A stretch of 64,000 nucleotides of DNA. It comes from Xanthomonas arboricola. GTDB lineage: Bacteria > Pseudomonadota > Gammaproteobacteria > Xanthomonadales > Xanthomonadaceae. The notes beneath the pieces were generated by a model, which saw only the letters and a list, made by a program, of their open reading frames with translations, did not search any database and was not told the DNA's origin. The DNA lies in contig NZ_QREM01000008.1 of the NCBI RefSeq assembly GCF_003353015.1, positions 42,602-106,601 on the forward strand, given 5' to 3'. A program made the position numbers and the translations under genes. Positions 39,365 through 48,494 of the stretch are shown in pieces (positions within the stretch are counted from its first letter, which is position 1; every line of letters begins with the position of its first letter).

Positions 39365-41957
39365 CGATCACCTCTTCGCGCGGCAATTCGCGCTGGTTGT
39401 AGGTGCTGGCCATCGAGTAGCCGTAGGCACCGGCATCGGCCACCAGCATCACATCGCCCGGCGCGGTGGCGGCCGGCAGACGACGGCGCTTGCCGAACAC
39501 GTCGGAGGATTCGCAGATCGGCCCGACGATATCGAAGCTGCCATCGGCGGGCGCGTCGAGCCGGCTGAGGTTTTCGATGTCGTGCCAGGCGTCGTACAAG
39601 GCAGGGCGAATCAGTGTGTTCATGCCCGCATCCAGGCCCACGCGCTGCACACCATCCTTTTCGATCACCTGGGTCACCTGCGCCAGCAGCACGCCGGCTT
39701 CGGCCACCAGGTAGCGGCCCGGCTCGATCGCCAGGCGATAGCCCGGATGCACCGCCTTGACCTCGGCCAGGCCCTTGGCCCACAGCTCCAGGTCGAACGG
39801 CTCGTCTTCGGCGCTGTACGGAATCGGCAGGCCGCCACCGATGTCGATGGTCTCCACCGTGCCGATGCGGCGCGCAAAGCCGGCCAGTTCGTCGTACATC
39901 ATCCGCCAGTGTTCGCCGGTCTCCACACCGCTGCCCAGGTGCGCATGCACGCCGGTGATGGTGACCTCCAACGTGCGCGCCACTTCCACGAACTCATCCA
40001 CCCGCGTGGACGACAACCCGAACTTGGACGCCTTGCCGCCGGTATTGACCTTCTCGTGGTGCCCGTCGCCATGCCCCAGGTCGATGCGCAGCCACACGTT
40101 GCGGCCGCGGAACACCTCCGGCCAGCACTGCAATGCTTCGACGTTGTCCACGGTGACGGTCACGCCCAGCGCGAAGCCGGCTTCGTACTCGGCCTTGGGC
40201 GCGAAGCTCGGCGTGAACAGCACGCGCCGCGGCGACAGCTCGGGCAAGGTATCGAACACGCGGCGCAGTTCGCCGTGGGAGACGCATTCCAGGCCGAAGC
40301 CGGCCTGTTCCAGCGCCATCAGGATCGCCGGATGCGCGTTGGCCTTGATTGCGTAGTAGCGCTGGTCCACTGCGGCAATCTGCGCCAATGCCTGCGCACG
40401 CGCACGCACGGTCGGCAGGTGATACGCGTAACGCGGCGTGCCGGCCCTGGAGAGCGAGAGCAGATGCGCACGCTCGGCATGCCACCACGGCGTGGGCCGC
40501 GGGCGCACCGAACCGATGATCTGCCGCCAGCGCGGACCGAACACCTCGCCTTCGCTCACCGGCATCGCGCCACTGTCGATCAATTCCGCATGCAGGATCG
40601 GCAGCAGGCCATCGGCATCGGCTTCATCGATGACGAAGGTCAGGTTCAAGTCGTTGGATGACTGCGAAATCATGTGCACGCGTTCCTGCCCGAACGTGGC
40701 CCACACATCGGAGAGCTTGTGCAGCAGCGAGCGCATGCCGCGCCCGACCAGGGTGATCGCCGCGCAGGGAACAATGATCTTGACCTTGCAGATCTGCGAC
40801 AGATCGGCCGACAACGCCGCCAGCACGTCGGTGTTGACCAGGTTCTCGCTCGGGTCCAGCGACACGGTGACATTGGTTTCGGCCGAACCGATCAGGTCCA
40901 CCGACAGGCCGTGCTTCTTGAACAGCGTAAACACATCGGCCAGAAAGCCGACCTGCTGCCACATGCCGATGCCTTCCATCGACACCAGCACGATGCCGTT
41001 GCGGCGACTGATCGCCTTGACGCCCGGTACCGGCTCGGCGTTGCCGTCGATGCTGGTGCCGGGCAGATCCGGGCGCTCGGTATCCAGGATCGCCATCGGC
41101 ACGCCGGAATCGCGGCAGGGCTTGATCGAACGCGGGTGCAGCACCTTGGCGCCGGTGGTGGCGATTTCCTGCGCCTCGTAATAGTCCAGGCGGGTCAGCA
41201 GCCGCGCGTCCGGCACGTCCTTCGGGTTGGCGCTGAACATGCCGGGCACGTCGGTCCAGATCTCCACCCGGCTGGCGCCGAGCAACGCACCGAAGTACGC
41301 CGCCGAGGTATCCGAACCGCCACGCCCCAGGATCGCGGTGCCGCCATCGGCGTGTCGCGAAATGAAGCCCTGGGTGATCAACAGGCGCGTGGGCTGCGCA
41401 GCGAAACGCGCACGCCAGTCGGCGTCGGACTGCCATTGGCAGGACACCGACAGGCGCCTGGACCATTCGCTCTGATTGGGCTGCGGCGGCAGCGCCGACA
41501 GCCACTGGCGCGCATCCAGCCAGCCCATGTCCAGGCCGCTGGCATGCAGGTACGCCGCACCGATGGTGGAAGACAGCAACTCGCCCTGCCCCAGTACCTC
41601 GGCCTGCCAATCGAGCGTGCGCGTGGCCGCGCGCGCGTCGGCAACCAGGGCGTGCAAGGCGGCCAGGCGCTCGCCGAGGACCGCATCGGCATCCAGCTCC
41701 AGCTCGGCCAGGAACTGGCGATGACGCTGCTCCAGCGCGGCCACGCGCTGCGCGCTGTCGGCGGCGCCATCGGCGATCGCGGTGAGTTCGTTGGTCACGC
41801 CCGACAATGCAGACACCACCACCAGCACACGGCCACCGGTTTCCTCGGCCCGTTTGCCCGCCAGTTTTCCAATCGTGTCCCAGCGATGACGACGCGACAC
41901 CGAGGTGCCGCCGAACTTGAGGACGATCCAACGATCGGTAGAGTGGGGAGCTGACAT
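39348..41957 (-). CDS. lysAC: Bifunctional aspartate kinase / diaminopimelate decarboxylase
   Basis: 869-residue fusion. The N-terminal half is aspartokinase (VLKFGGTSVS, GRGGSDTSAAYFGALL, then ACT regulatory modules around SMEGIGMWQQVGFLADVF). From about residue 490 the C-terminal half is a PLP-dependent diaminopimelate decarboxylase: YYAIKANAHPAIL with the cofactor Lys, HAHLGSGVETGEHW, IDIGGGLPIPY, IEPGRYLVAEAG, and ICESSDVFG. One protein thus catalyses the first and last steps of lysine synthesis, a fusion known in Xanthomonadaceae. The ACT modules imply feedback control. First gene of the operon. Confidence 0.95.
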   Translation of the reverse strand: MSAPHSTDRWIVLKFGGTSVSRRHRWDTIGKLAGKRAEETGGRVLVVVSALSGVTNELTAIADGAADSAQRVAALEQRHRQFLAELELDADAVLGERLAALHALVADARAATRTLDWQAEVLGQGELLSSTIGAAYLHASGLDMGWLDARQWLSALPPQPNQSEWSRRLSVSCQWQSDADWRARFAAQPTRLLITQGFISRHADGGTAILGRGGSDTSAAYFGALLGASRVEIWTDVPGMFSANPKDVPDARLLTRLDYYEAQEIATTGAKVLHPRSIKPCRDSGVPMAILDTERPDLPGTSIDGNAEPVPGVKAISRRNGIVLVSMEGIGMWQQVGFLADVFTLFKKHGLSVDLIGSAETNVTVSLDPSENLVNTDVLAALSADLSQICKVKIIVPCAAITLVGRGMRSLLHKLSDVWATFGQERVHMISQSSNDLNLTFVIDEADADGLLPILHAELIDSGAMPVSEGEVFGPRWRQIIGSVRPRPTPWWHAERAHLLSLSRAGTPRYAYHLPTVRARAQALAQIAAVDQRYYAIKANAHPAILMALEQAGFGLECVSHGELRRVFDTLPELSPRRVLFTPSFAPKAEYEAGFALGVTVTVDNVEALQCWPEVFRGRNVWLRIDLGHGDGHHEKVNTGGKASKFGLSSTRVDEFVEVARTLEVTITGVHAHLGSGVETGEHWRMMYDELAGFARRIGTVETIDIGGGLPIPYSAEDEPFDLELWAKGLAEVKAVHPGYRLAIEPGRYLVAEAGVLLAQVTQVIEKDGVQRVGLDAGMNTLIRPALYDAWHDIENLSRLDAPADGSFDIVGPICESSDVFGKRRRLPAATAPGDVMLVADAGAYGYSMASTYNQRELPREEVIDAPAG

Positions 41958-41987
41958 GGAGATAGGCGTTTAGGATGAGGGGGAAAA

Positions 41988-42005
41988 CGCCCGGTACGCC
42001 GGGCG
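41988..42005 (-). promoter_or_regulatory. Terminator-like hairpin in the lysAC leader
   Basis: In the lysAC direction, CGCCCGG-CGTA-CCGGGCG forms a perfect 7-bp stem and is followed at once by TTTTCCCCC. It ends 31 bases before the lysAC ATG. A possible -10 box (TAGAAT) lies just upstream. Placement and U-run suggest an attenuator or a leftward terminator inside the leader; no lysine-rich leader peptide or lysine-riboswitch-sized leader was found. Confidence 0.5.
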
Positions 42006-42141
42006 GAACCTCCGATTCTACTGCCAATGTCGCCTGCATGACCCCGGGTGCGGTCACAGCATGCCGGCAGCCGCTTCCATCACCGCAACGGTTTGCGCTG
42101 CAACCATCCACGCGCCTTCCATCGATCGAGATCCATGCCCC

Positions 42142-43020
42142 ATGAGCAAGCACCGCTACCTGCAACTGGATGTCTTCGGCGGCCAGCACGGCAACGGCAA
42201 TCCGTTGGGCGTGGTGCTCGACGCGCAGGCGTTGTCGTCCGCGCAGATGCAGCAGATCGCCGCGTGGCTGAACCTGTCGGAGACGATCTTTTTCCTGCCG
42301 GTCAGCGCGCCCGATGCGGATTACCACATCCGCATCTTCACCCCGCGCGCCGAGTTGCCGTTTGCCGGCCACCCCAGCGTCGGCGCCGCATGGGCGGCGG
42401 CAACCCACGGGCTGGTGGCGTTCAAGCCGGACGGCCGGATGCGCCAGCAATGTGCGGCGGGCGTGCTGCCGGTGCAGGTGATCGAGCGGCATGGCGCCCT
42501 GCTGGTGCGGCTGCAGGCACCGCGCGCGCAAGCGATCGAGACCGGCACGATCCCTGCTGCGGCGTTGCACGAGGCCTGCGCGGGTCTGCGCGTGGCCGAC
42601 CAGCCGGCCGCCCTCTGGAACAACGGCCCCGGCTGGTGGCTGCTGGAACTGGCCGACGCGCAGGCGGTACGCCAGGCGATGCCCGATCTGGCTGCGATCA
42701 CCCGCCTGACCCAGGCCAGCGCCGCCACCGGCCTGGCCATCTACGCGGCGCAGGCCGATGGCGACGCGGACCTGGTGGTGCGCGCCTTCTGCCCCGGCGA
42801 CGGCATTGCGGAAGACCCGGTCACCGGCAGCGCCAACGCCTGCATTGCCGCGCGCCTGCACGGCCAGGGCCGCGTGCCGGGCGAGGCGTCGCGCTACGTC
42901 GCCAGCCAGGGCCGCGAGGTCGGCCGCGACGGCCGTGTCCACGTGGAGGTGGACCACCAAGGCGAGGTCTGGATCGGCGGAACGACCAGGCAAGTGATCG
43001 AAGGCCGTATCGATTGGTAA
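42142..43020 (+). CDS. PhzF-family isomerase/epimerase, first of two
   Basis: 292 residues of the PhzF fold (two diaminopimelate-epimerase-like halves). It begins YLQLDVFGGQHGNGNPLGVV; LSETIFF carries the putative catalytic Glu; PFAGHPSVGAAWA and GIAEDPVTGSANACIAARL are conserved. Family members isomerise or epimerise small acids; the substrate here is unknown. The start at 42142 fits the family. It is divergent from lysAC and is followed 31 bases later by a paralogue. Confidence 0.9.
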   Translation: MSKHRYLQLDVFGGQHGNGNPLGVVLDAQALSSAQMQQIAAWLNLSETIFFLPVSAPDADYHIRIFTPRAELPFAGHPSVGAAWAAATHGLVAFKPDGRMRQQCAAGVLPVQVIERHGALLVRLQAPRAQAIETGTIPAAALHEACAGLRVADQPAALWNNGPGWWLLELADAQAVRQAMPDLAAITRLTQASAATGLAIYAAQADGDADLVVRAFCPGDGIAEDPVTGSANACIAARLHGQGRVPGEASRYVASQGREVGRDGRVHVEVDHQGEVWIGGTTRQVIEGRIDW

Positions 43021-43051
43021 GCTGCCGCGCCCTGTTCGCGGAACCGCCACC

Positions 43052-43933
43052 ATGACCACCCGCCGTTTCCTGCAACTGGATGTGTTCTCCGCCCGCCCCG
43101 GCAGTGGCAACCCGCTGGCGGTGGTGCTGGATGCCGAAGGCCTGGACGATGCCGCGATGCAGGCCATCGCACGCTGGACCAAGCTGCCGGAAACCACCTT
43201 CGTGTTTGCGGCGCCGGATGCGCACAGCAGCTACCGGCTGCGGATGTTTTCGCCGCAAAAGGAAGTGCCGTTTGCCGGCCACCCCAGCGTGGGCACCGCC
43301 CATGCGGTGCTGGAGGCCGGCCTGGCCGCGCCCGACGACGGCGTGCTGATCCAGGACGGCATCGCCGGCCAGCTGCCGCTGCGCGTGGAGCAGATCGCAG
43401 GTCACCGCAGCATCGCCATCCGCACCCCGCGCGCGCGCGTGGCCGAGCAGGTGCAGGCGGACGATCCGCGCCTGCGCGATGCATTGCGCGGCTGGCCCCT
43501 CGGCGGACTGCCGCCCGCGTTGATGGACGGCGGGCGCACCTGGTGGGTGGTGGAACTGGCCAGTGAAGCGGCACTGCGCGGCCTGCAGCCGGATTGGGAC
43601 GCGATCGCCGCGCTGGCCGAATCCACCGGCAGCATGGGCGTGTTCGCCTACGCCCGCGCCGCAGCGCCCGGTGCCTACGAGCTGGCGGTGCGCGCCTTCG
43701 TCGGCAATGGCCGGCGCTTCGAAGACGCCGCCTCCGGCGCGGCCAACGCGGTGCTCGCCGCCTGGCTGGACAGTCGCAACGCACTGCCGGGCAGGGAACG
43801 CCGTTATGTGGTCAGCCAGGGCCGCGAGATCGGCTTCGACGCCCTGCTGGAACTGCGCATCGATGCGGAGGGCGATGTATGGTCCGGCGGCCAGGTGCAG
43901 ACGGTGATTCGCGGCACGCTGGATTGGGCGTGA
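43052..43933 (+). CDS. PhzF-family isomerase/epimerase, second of two
   Basis: 293 residues, paralogous to the preceding gene. It has FLQLDVFSARPGSGNPLAVVLD, LPETTFVF with the putative catalytic Glu, PFAGHPSVGTAHAVL and RRFEDAASGAANAVLAAWL. The DPxTGSA motif of the first copy is replaced here by DAASGAA, suggesting a different substrate. Shared length and 31-base spacing point to tandem duplication and one transcript, ended by a hairpin at 43978. Confidence 0.9.
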   Translation: MTTRRFLQLDVFSARPGSGNPLAVVLDAEGLDDAAMQAIARWTKLPETTFVFAAPDAHSSYRLRMFSPQKEVPFAGHPSVGTAHAVLEAGLAAPDDGVLIQDGIAGQLPLRVEQIAGHRSIAIRTPRARVAEQVQADDPRLRDALRGWPLGGLPPALMDGGRTWWVVELASEAALRGLQPDWDAIAALAESTGSMGVFAYARAAAPGAYELAVRAFVGNGRRFEDAASGAANAVLAAWLDSRNALPGRERRYVVSQGREIGFDALLELRIDAEGDVWSGGQVQTVIRGTLDWA

Positions 43934-43977
43934 TCGCGCCAGATCCTGCGGGCTGGACCATGCCTGCGCCGGAACGA

Positions 43978-44005
43978 AAAACGCTGCGGTCTCCCGCAGC
44001 GTTTT
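43978..44005. terminator. Bidirectional terminator between the phzF pair and the glycine-zipper gene
   Basis: AAAACGCTGCGG and CCGCAGCGTTTT form a perfect 12-bp stem around TCTC. T-runs are present on both strands, so it can end transcripts from both convergent sides. Confidence 0.88.
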
Positions 44006-44059
44006 CCTCGTTCAAGCGGCCGATGGCGATCACCTGAGCACGGCGCGCTACCGCACCGG

Positions 44060-44656
44060 TCAGTCGGGACGCACGTCCACGCGCACGCGGATGCGGTCGC
44101 CCGGGTTGTAGTCGCTACGCGTGTGGTAGGTGCGGCCGGCGTATTCGTACGTCACGTCGTAGCCATCGACACGATCGCGCTCGCGGCGGTAGGACACCGG
44201 CTCGCAGACGCTGACATTGCCCTGGTAGTTGCGGTTGTTGGCTTCGTAGATCGAGCGGCCCGCCGCGACGCCGGCCATGGTGCCGACCGCCGTACCGACC
44301 AGACGGCCATTGCCGCCACCGACCTGGCTGCCCAGTACCGCACCGGCGATGCCGCCGATCACGCTGGCCACCCCGCGATTGGATACGCCGGCCTGGCCGT
44401 AGCTGCCGCCATCGCGGTAATAGCCATCGTTGCTGGTGTAGTAGCCGTCGGCCGGGCGGTTGTAGCAGCGTTCGCTGCTGCGCTCGTTGTACGCATCGGT
44501 CACGATGATCGGGTCCACGCGCACCACCCGCGCGTATTCGTAGCGACCATCCTCGTAGTTGCCACGTCCGTTGTAGCCGCTGTCATAGCGCTGCGCGGTT
44601 GCATTGCCTGCAACGGCCAGACCCACCACCAGAGCACCAAGCACGAGAGTTTTCAT
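44060..44656 (-). CDS. Glycine-zipper 2TM-domain envelope protein
   Basis: 198 residues. A signal peptide (about 1-21, ending ATAQ) is followed by a Tyr/Gly/Asp-rich stretch and then the glycine-zipper hairpin GVASVIGGIAGAVLGSQVGGGNGRLVGTAVGT (about 95-130), typical of the Rick_17kDa_Anti group. The C-terminal part (VTYEYAGRTYHT...RIRVRVDVRP) is a small beta domain found in the same proteins. Probably an outer-membrane or periplasmic protein of unknown role. Stand-alone. Confidence 0.87.
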   Translation of the reverse strand: MKTLVLGALVVGLAVAGNATAQRYDSGYNGRGNYEDGRYEYARVVRVDPIIVTDAYNERSSERCYNRPADGYYTSNDGYYRDGGSYGQAGVSNRGVASVIGGIAGAVLGSQVGGGNGRLVGTAVGTMAGVAAGRSIYEANNRNYQGNVSVCEPVSYRRERDRVDGYDVTYEYAGRTYHTRSDYNPGDRIRVRVDVRPD

Positions 44657-44762
44657 TGCAGCAGCTTCACAGGGAGGACACGCAGCCGATGCTCGGCCTG
44701 CGCCAGTGAAACCGCCCTGAACCGAACCGCCCCTGCAAAGCCCTATTCAGGTCGCCGCCAGC

Positions 44763-44795
44763 TGCGTGCGCCGGCAAGCATCGCCGGCGCACGCA
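44763..44795 (-). terminator. Hairpin downstream of osmC
   Basis: TGCGTGCGCCGGC and GCCGGCGCACGCA form a perfect 13-bp stem around a seven-base loop, six bases beyond the osmC stop. Confidence 0.65.
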
Positions 44796-44801
44796 CAGGG
44801 G

Positions 44802-45242
44802 TCACGCCTGGTTGGAAAACTCGCTTTCCAGGCTGATCGGCACCGCGCTCAGCGCCTTGGACACCGGGCAGTTCTTCTTCGCGGTGTCGGCCAGTTCGCG
44901 GAACTTGGCTTCGTCGATCCCCGGCACCACGGCGCTCAGCTTGAGGCGGATCTGCGACAGCTGCGGGCCGCCTTCCATCGACAGGTCCACGTCTGCACGC
45001 GTCTCCAGCGAGGTGGGCGGAAAACCGGCTTCGCTCAGCTGCGCCGACAATGCCATGGTGAAGCAGCCGGCGTGCGCGGCGGCGATCAGTTCTTCCGGGT
45101 TGGTGCCCTTCTCGTCGCCGAAGCGGCTGTTGAAGGCGTAGCGCGTCTTGTCCATCAGCCCGCTCTGCGGCGTGCTGAGCTGGCCCTTGCCGGTCTTGAG
45201 GTCGCCTTCCCAGTGAGCGGTGGCGTGACGTGAAATACCCAT
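44802..45242 (-). CDS. osmC: OsmC-family hydroperoxide reductase
   Basis: 146 residues. Thiol peroxidase that reduces organic hydroperoxides. The two redox cysteines are in AAHAGCFTMALSAQL and KKNCPVSKALSAVPI; TNPEELIAAAHAGC is the family signature. The start at 45242 (MGISRHATAHWEGDL) has AGGAG upstream. Stand-alone, with a heptamer repeat upstream and a strong hairpin downstream. Confidence 0.94.
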   Translation of the reverse strand: MGISRHATAHWEGDLKTGKGQLSTPQSGLMDKTRYAFNSRFGDEKGTNPEELIAAAHAGCFTMALSAQLSEAGFPPTSLETRADVDLSMEGGPQLSQIRLKLSAVVPGIDEAKFRELADTAKKNCPVSKALSAVPISLESEFSNQA

Positions 45243-45305
45243 TGCGATCTCCTGCGATGAAAGGAGCGGCCACGATAGGCGAGTGGATGTTATGGCGTGG
45301 TGGCT

Positions 45306-45347
45306 GGATTCGGGAATCGGGAATCGGGAATCGGGAATCGGGAATCG
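45306..45347. repeat. Five tandem CGGGAAT heptamers
   Basis: CGGGAAT is repeated exactly five times (45311-45345), preceded by one degraded unit. It lies between the osmC start and the pyrB end. Unlike the other copies in the window, no inverted partner arm was found. Confidence 0.85.
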
Positions 45348-45466
45348 TAAGAGCAGGCTGCGCGTGCGTTCTGATGGCAAGGGCTGTGCGAGCGTCTGCG
45401 CGAAGACGCTCGGCCGGCGGCGACCGCGACCGCATTGCGGGTCTGCGGTCGCGTTGCTGCGCTCGC

Positions 45467-46414
45467 TCAGCCGAGCAGGGTTTCCAGTACGGCCATGCGT
45501 ACCGCCACGCCGTTGGCGACCTGGCGCAGCACGCACGATTGCGCGCCATCGGCGACTTCGTCGGTGATTTCCACGCCACGGTTGATCGGGCCCGGATGCA
45601 GCACGGCGGCATCACGGCCGGCGCGTGCCAGGCGCTCGCGAGTGAGTCCGTAGTCGGCATGGTACTGCTCCAGCGACGGCACCAGGCCTTCTTCCATGCG
45701 CTCGCGCTGCAGGCGCAGCATCATCAAGGCGTCGGCACCGTCCAGCATGGCGTCGAAGTCCTGGCCGACCACGCAGCCGTCCAGCATGGCGTCGTCGGGC
45801 AGCAGGCTGGCCGGACCGCAGACGCGGATCTCGCCGGCACCCAGCGTGCGCAGCGCATGCAGGTCCGAACGCGCCACGCGCGAATGCTTCACGTCGCCGA
45901 CGATCACCACCTTGAGCCTGGAGAAATCGGTGCCCTTGGCCTGGCGCAGGGTCAGCATGTCCAGCAGGCCCTGGGTGGGATGCGCACTGCGCCCGTCACC
46001 GGCATTGATCAAGGCGGTGCCCTCGCCTGCAGCTGCGGCCAGCGCTTCCACCGCACCGTCGTCGGGATGGCGCACCACGAAGCCGCGCACGCCCATCGCC
46101 TCGAGGTTCTTCAAGGTGTCGCGCGCGGTCTCGCCCTTGCGGGTCGAGGAGGTCGAGGCATCGAAGTTGAGCACATCCGCGCCCAGCCGCTGTGCAGCCA
46201 GGTGGAACGAGCTGCGCGTGCGCGTGGACGGTTCAAAGAACAGCGTGCACACCGCGGTGCCGGCGAGCACGCTGCGCTTGCCTACGCGCCCCACCGCCGC
46301 GTCGCGGATCTGGCCGGCGCGATCGAGCAGTTGCAGCAGCGTGGCGCGCGGCAGTCCTTCCAGGGTGAGCAGGTGGCGCAGGCGTCCGTCCGAATCGAGT
46401 TGCATGGTGGTCAT
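45467..46414 (-). CDS. pyrB: Aspartate carbamoyltransferase catalytic subunit
   Basis: 315 residues. Condenses carbamoyl phosphate and aspartate in pyrimidine synthesis. It has the carbamoyl-phosphate loop FEPSTRTRSSFHLAAQRLGA, FDASTSSTRKGE, GDGRSAHPTQGLLDMLTL and VLHPGPINRGVEI. No pyrI follows. It starts 15 bases after ruvX, as the last gene of yqgE-ruvX-pyrB. Confidence 0.95.
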   Translation of the reverse strand: MTTMQLDSDGRLRHLLTLEGLPRATLLQLLDRAGQIRDAAVGRVGKRSVLAGTAVCTLFFEPSTRTRSSFHLAAQRLGADVLNFDASTSSTRKGETARDTLKNLEAMGVRGFVVRHPDDGAVEALAAAAGEGTALINAGDGRSAHPTQGLLDMLTLRQAKGTDFSRLKVVIVGDVKHSRVARSDLHALRTLGAGEIRVCGPASLLPDDAMLDGCVVGQDFDAMLDGADALMMLRLQRERMEEGLVPSLEQYHADYGLTRERLARAGRDAAVLHPGPINRGVEITDEVADGAQSCVLRQVANGVAVRMAVLETLLG

Positions 46415-46429
46415 CGCAGGTCGGGAGTG

Positions 46430-46897
46430 TCAGGGGAGAAGGGTGGCTTGGTCGGGCGCGGCCAACCAGCGTTCGACGATCACCGCGGCCGCCATCGCGT
46501 CCAGCGCCTCGGCATCGCGGCGGCGCTTGCGCCCGTCGGCGCGCTCGCGCGCGAAACGCTGCGCAGCTTCGACCGAACTGGAGCGCTCGTCGATCAGTAC
46601 CACCGGCAGCGCATAGCGCTCGCGCAGTTGGCGGGCGAAGGCGTGCGCGCGCTTGCGTGCGGGTTGATCCTTGTCGTCCAGGGTCAACGGGTCGCCGACC
46701 ACCAGGCCGTTCGGCCGCCATTCCTTGTGCACGCGGTCCAGCACGACCCAGTCCGGGCCATTCGCATGCACAGGGATGACCGCCACTGCACGCGCACCGG
46801 CGCCCAATGCGGTACCGACCGCCACGCCGATCCGGCGCGACCCCACGTCGAAGCCCAGCACCGTGCCGTCGGGGCGGATCGCGCCCGCCTCAGGCAT
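46430..46897 (-). CDS. ruvX: Holliday junction resolvase-like RuvX/YqgF
   Basis: 155 residues with an RNase H-like fold. [18 protein letters not shown] carries the first catalytic Asp, [10 protein letters not shown] and [13 protein letters not shown] the other conserved acids. YqgF proteins take part in 16S rRNA 5' maturation and are also named putative resolvases. Its start overlaps the yqgE end by eight bases. Confidence 0.93.
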   Translation of the reverse strand: MPEAGAIRPDGTVLGFDVGSRRIGVAVGTALGAGARAVAVIPVHANGPDWVVLDRVHKEWRPNGLVVGDPLTLDDKDQPARKRAHAFARQLRERYALPVVLIDERSSSVEAAQRFARERADGRKRRRDAEALDAMAAAVIVERWLAAPDQATLLP

Positions 46898-47456
46898 GCC
46901 CGGAATAATCCGTCAGCCGGAACAGATCCACGCCGATGCGCCCGGCAGCGGTCTGCCAGCGATCTTCCAGCGCGGTGGCGAACAGCACATTGGCGTCCGA
47001 CGGCGCGGTCAGCCAGCTGTTTTCGCCCAGTTCGAATTCCAGTTGCCCCGCGCCCCAGCCGGCACAGCCCAGCGCCACCAGCGCATTGCGCGGGCCTTCG
47101 CCGGCGGCCATGGCTTCGAGAATGTCGCGCGAGGTGGTCAGGTACACGCCCTGCCCCACTTCCAGGCTGGAATCCCAGTCACGCGCATCGTCGTGGATGA
47201 CGAAACCGCGCTCCGGGTGCACCGGTCCGCCGCTGAGCACGATCTGCTCGCGCAGGTGCTCGTCGACGGTGTCGATGCCCATCTGCGACAGGACCTCGCC
47301 CAGCGTGTACTCGGAGGGCCGGTTGACCAGCACGCCCATGGCGCCGTTCTCGTCGTGCTGGCAGATCAGCGCGACGCTGCGCGAAAAGGTGGGATCGGAC
47401 AGCGCCGGGAGCGCGATCAGCAGTTGGTTGGCCAGAGGCGTGGGCAAAACGGACAT
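46890..47456 (-). CDS. yqgE: YqgE/AlgH family protein
   Basis: 188 residues. [47 protein letters not shown] is the family N-terminus; [17 protein letters not shown] and [19 protein letters not shown] follow. The molecular role is unknown. The yqgE-ruvX-pyrB order is conserved in many gammaproteobacteria and supports all three calls. Confidence 0.93.
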   Translation of the reverse strand: MSVLPTPLANQLLIALPALSDPTFSRSVALICQHDENGAMGVLVNRPSEYTLGEVLSQMGIDTVDEHLREQIVLSGGPVHPERGFVIHDDARDWDSSLEVGQGVYLTTSRDILEAMAAGEGPRNALVALGCAGWGAGQLEFELGENSWLTAPSDANVLFATALEDRWQTAAGRIGVDLFRLTDYSGHA

Positions 47457-47812
47457 GGCCGCATTCTAGCCGTTCGCTTCGCCGCGCGCAGAGCCGCTGC
47501 CATCCTTGCTGCACCCTGGCGGCATCGGACTGCCCAGGCTGCCCACCGAAACTGCCGAGGCTGCCCACCGACATCGTCCCCGCAGGCGCCACCGATGGCA
47601 CCCGGCAGCAAGGCCCGGCACATCCAGATGGCTGCCTGCGGCGTAGCGCGAACATGCAGGCTGCGCCATGCTGCGATCGCGCTGCTCGTGGTCCTGCAGT
47701 GGATGCGTCCACGCATGCATCGCTGCGCGGCCGCTAAGCTCGGGCGCCGGATTGCCGGCCGCTGCGCCGGCCCCGGTCCAGCGACAACCGGTCCACCCAC
47801 AACAGGTCTCCC
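47457..47812. other. Gene-free interval between yqgE and tag
   Basis: About 360 bases separating divergent genes, so it must hold both promoters, but no clear -10/-35 was picked out. A CTGCCCACCGA-type motif repeats around 47525-47570. A leftward 84-codon frame here lacks a ribosome site and family similarity. Confidence 0.4.
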
Positions 47813-48358
47813 ATGAGCGGCTATTGCAGCATCGCCCCAGGCCATCCGGTCCACGGGCACTACCACGACCACGAATACGGCTTTCCGCAGCGCGAGGAGC
47901 ACGAGCTGTTCGAGCGCCTGGTGCTGGAAATCAATCAGGCCGGGCTGAGCTGGGAAACCATCCTGCGCAAGCGCGGCAACTTCCAGCGCGCCTACGACGG
48001 CTTCGACGTGGACACGGTGGCGGCCTACGGCGAGCGCGATATCGCACGGCTGCTCGGCGATGCCGGCATCATCCGCAACCGCTTGAAAGTGCTGGCGGCC
48101 ATCCACAATGCGCAGGTCATCCAGCAGCTGCGCGCCACCCACGGCAGTTTCGCGCAATGGCTGGACGCGCAGCACCCGCTCGACAAGGCCGCCTGGGTCA
48201 CGCTGTTCAAGAAGACCTTCCGCTTCACCGGCGGCGAGATCACCGGCGAATTCCTGATGAGCCTGGGCTACCTGCCCGGCGCGCATCACGCCGATTGCCC
48301 GGTGCATGCGCGCATCCAGGCGTTGTCGCCGCCGTGGATGCACCACGGCAAGCCCTAG
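47813..48358 (+). CDS. tag: DNA-3-methyladenine glycosylase I
   Basis: 181 residues. Excises 3-methyladenine from DNA. It has an N-terminal YHDHEYGFPQREEHELFERLVLEINQAGLSWETILRKR with the conserved acidic and Trp residues, and a late GYLPGAHHADCPVH with the zinc-binding Cys/His. The N-terminal zinc Cys is at YCSIA. Length fits the family. Stand-alone. Confidence 0.93.
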   Translation: MSGYCSIAPGHPVHGHYHDHEYGFPQREEHELFERLVLEINQAGLSWETILRKRGNFQRAYDGFDVDTVAAYGERDIARLLGDAGIIRNRLKVLAAIHNAQVIQQLRATHGSFAQWLDAQHPLDKAAWVTLFKKTFRFTGGEITGEFLMSLGYLPGAHHADCPVHARIQALSPPWMHHGKP

Positions 48359-48494
48359 CGGCAGGCCCGCGATTGCAGGCCGGCAGGCAGTTGCACGGCG
48401 CCAGGGCGCAGCGGCGATGCAGCGCTGCTGTATCGGCGTGAGACGCGCCGCTGCCGATCGCAGCGGCACCGACGGCATCCGACGAGGCGCCGGA

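Noticed and set aside
41958..42141. Lysine riboswitch upstream of lysAC
   Set aside because: The leader after the likely promoter is only about 50-60 bases, too short for the lysine aptamer; only one simple hairpin is present.
47466..47720. 84-codon leftward frame between yqgE and tag
   Set aside because: No ribosome site and no similarity; it overlaps the divergent promoter region.
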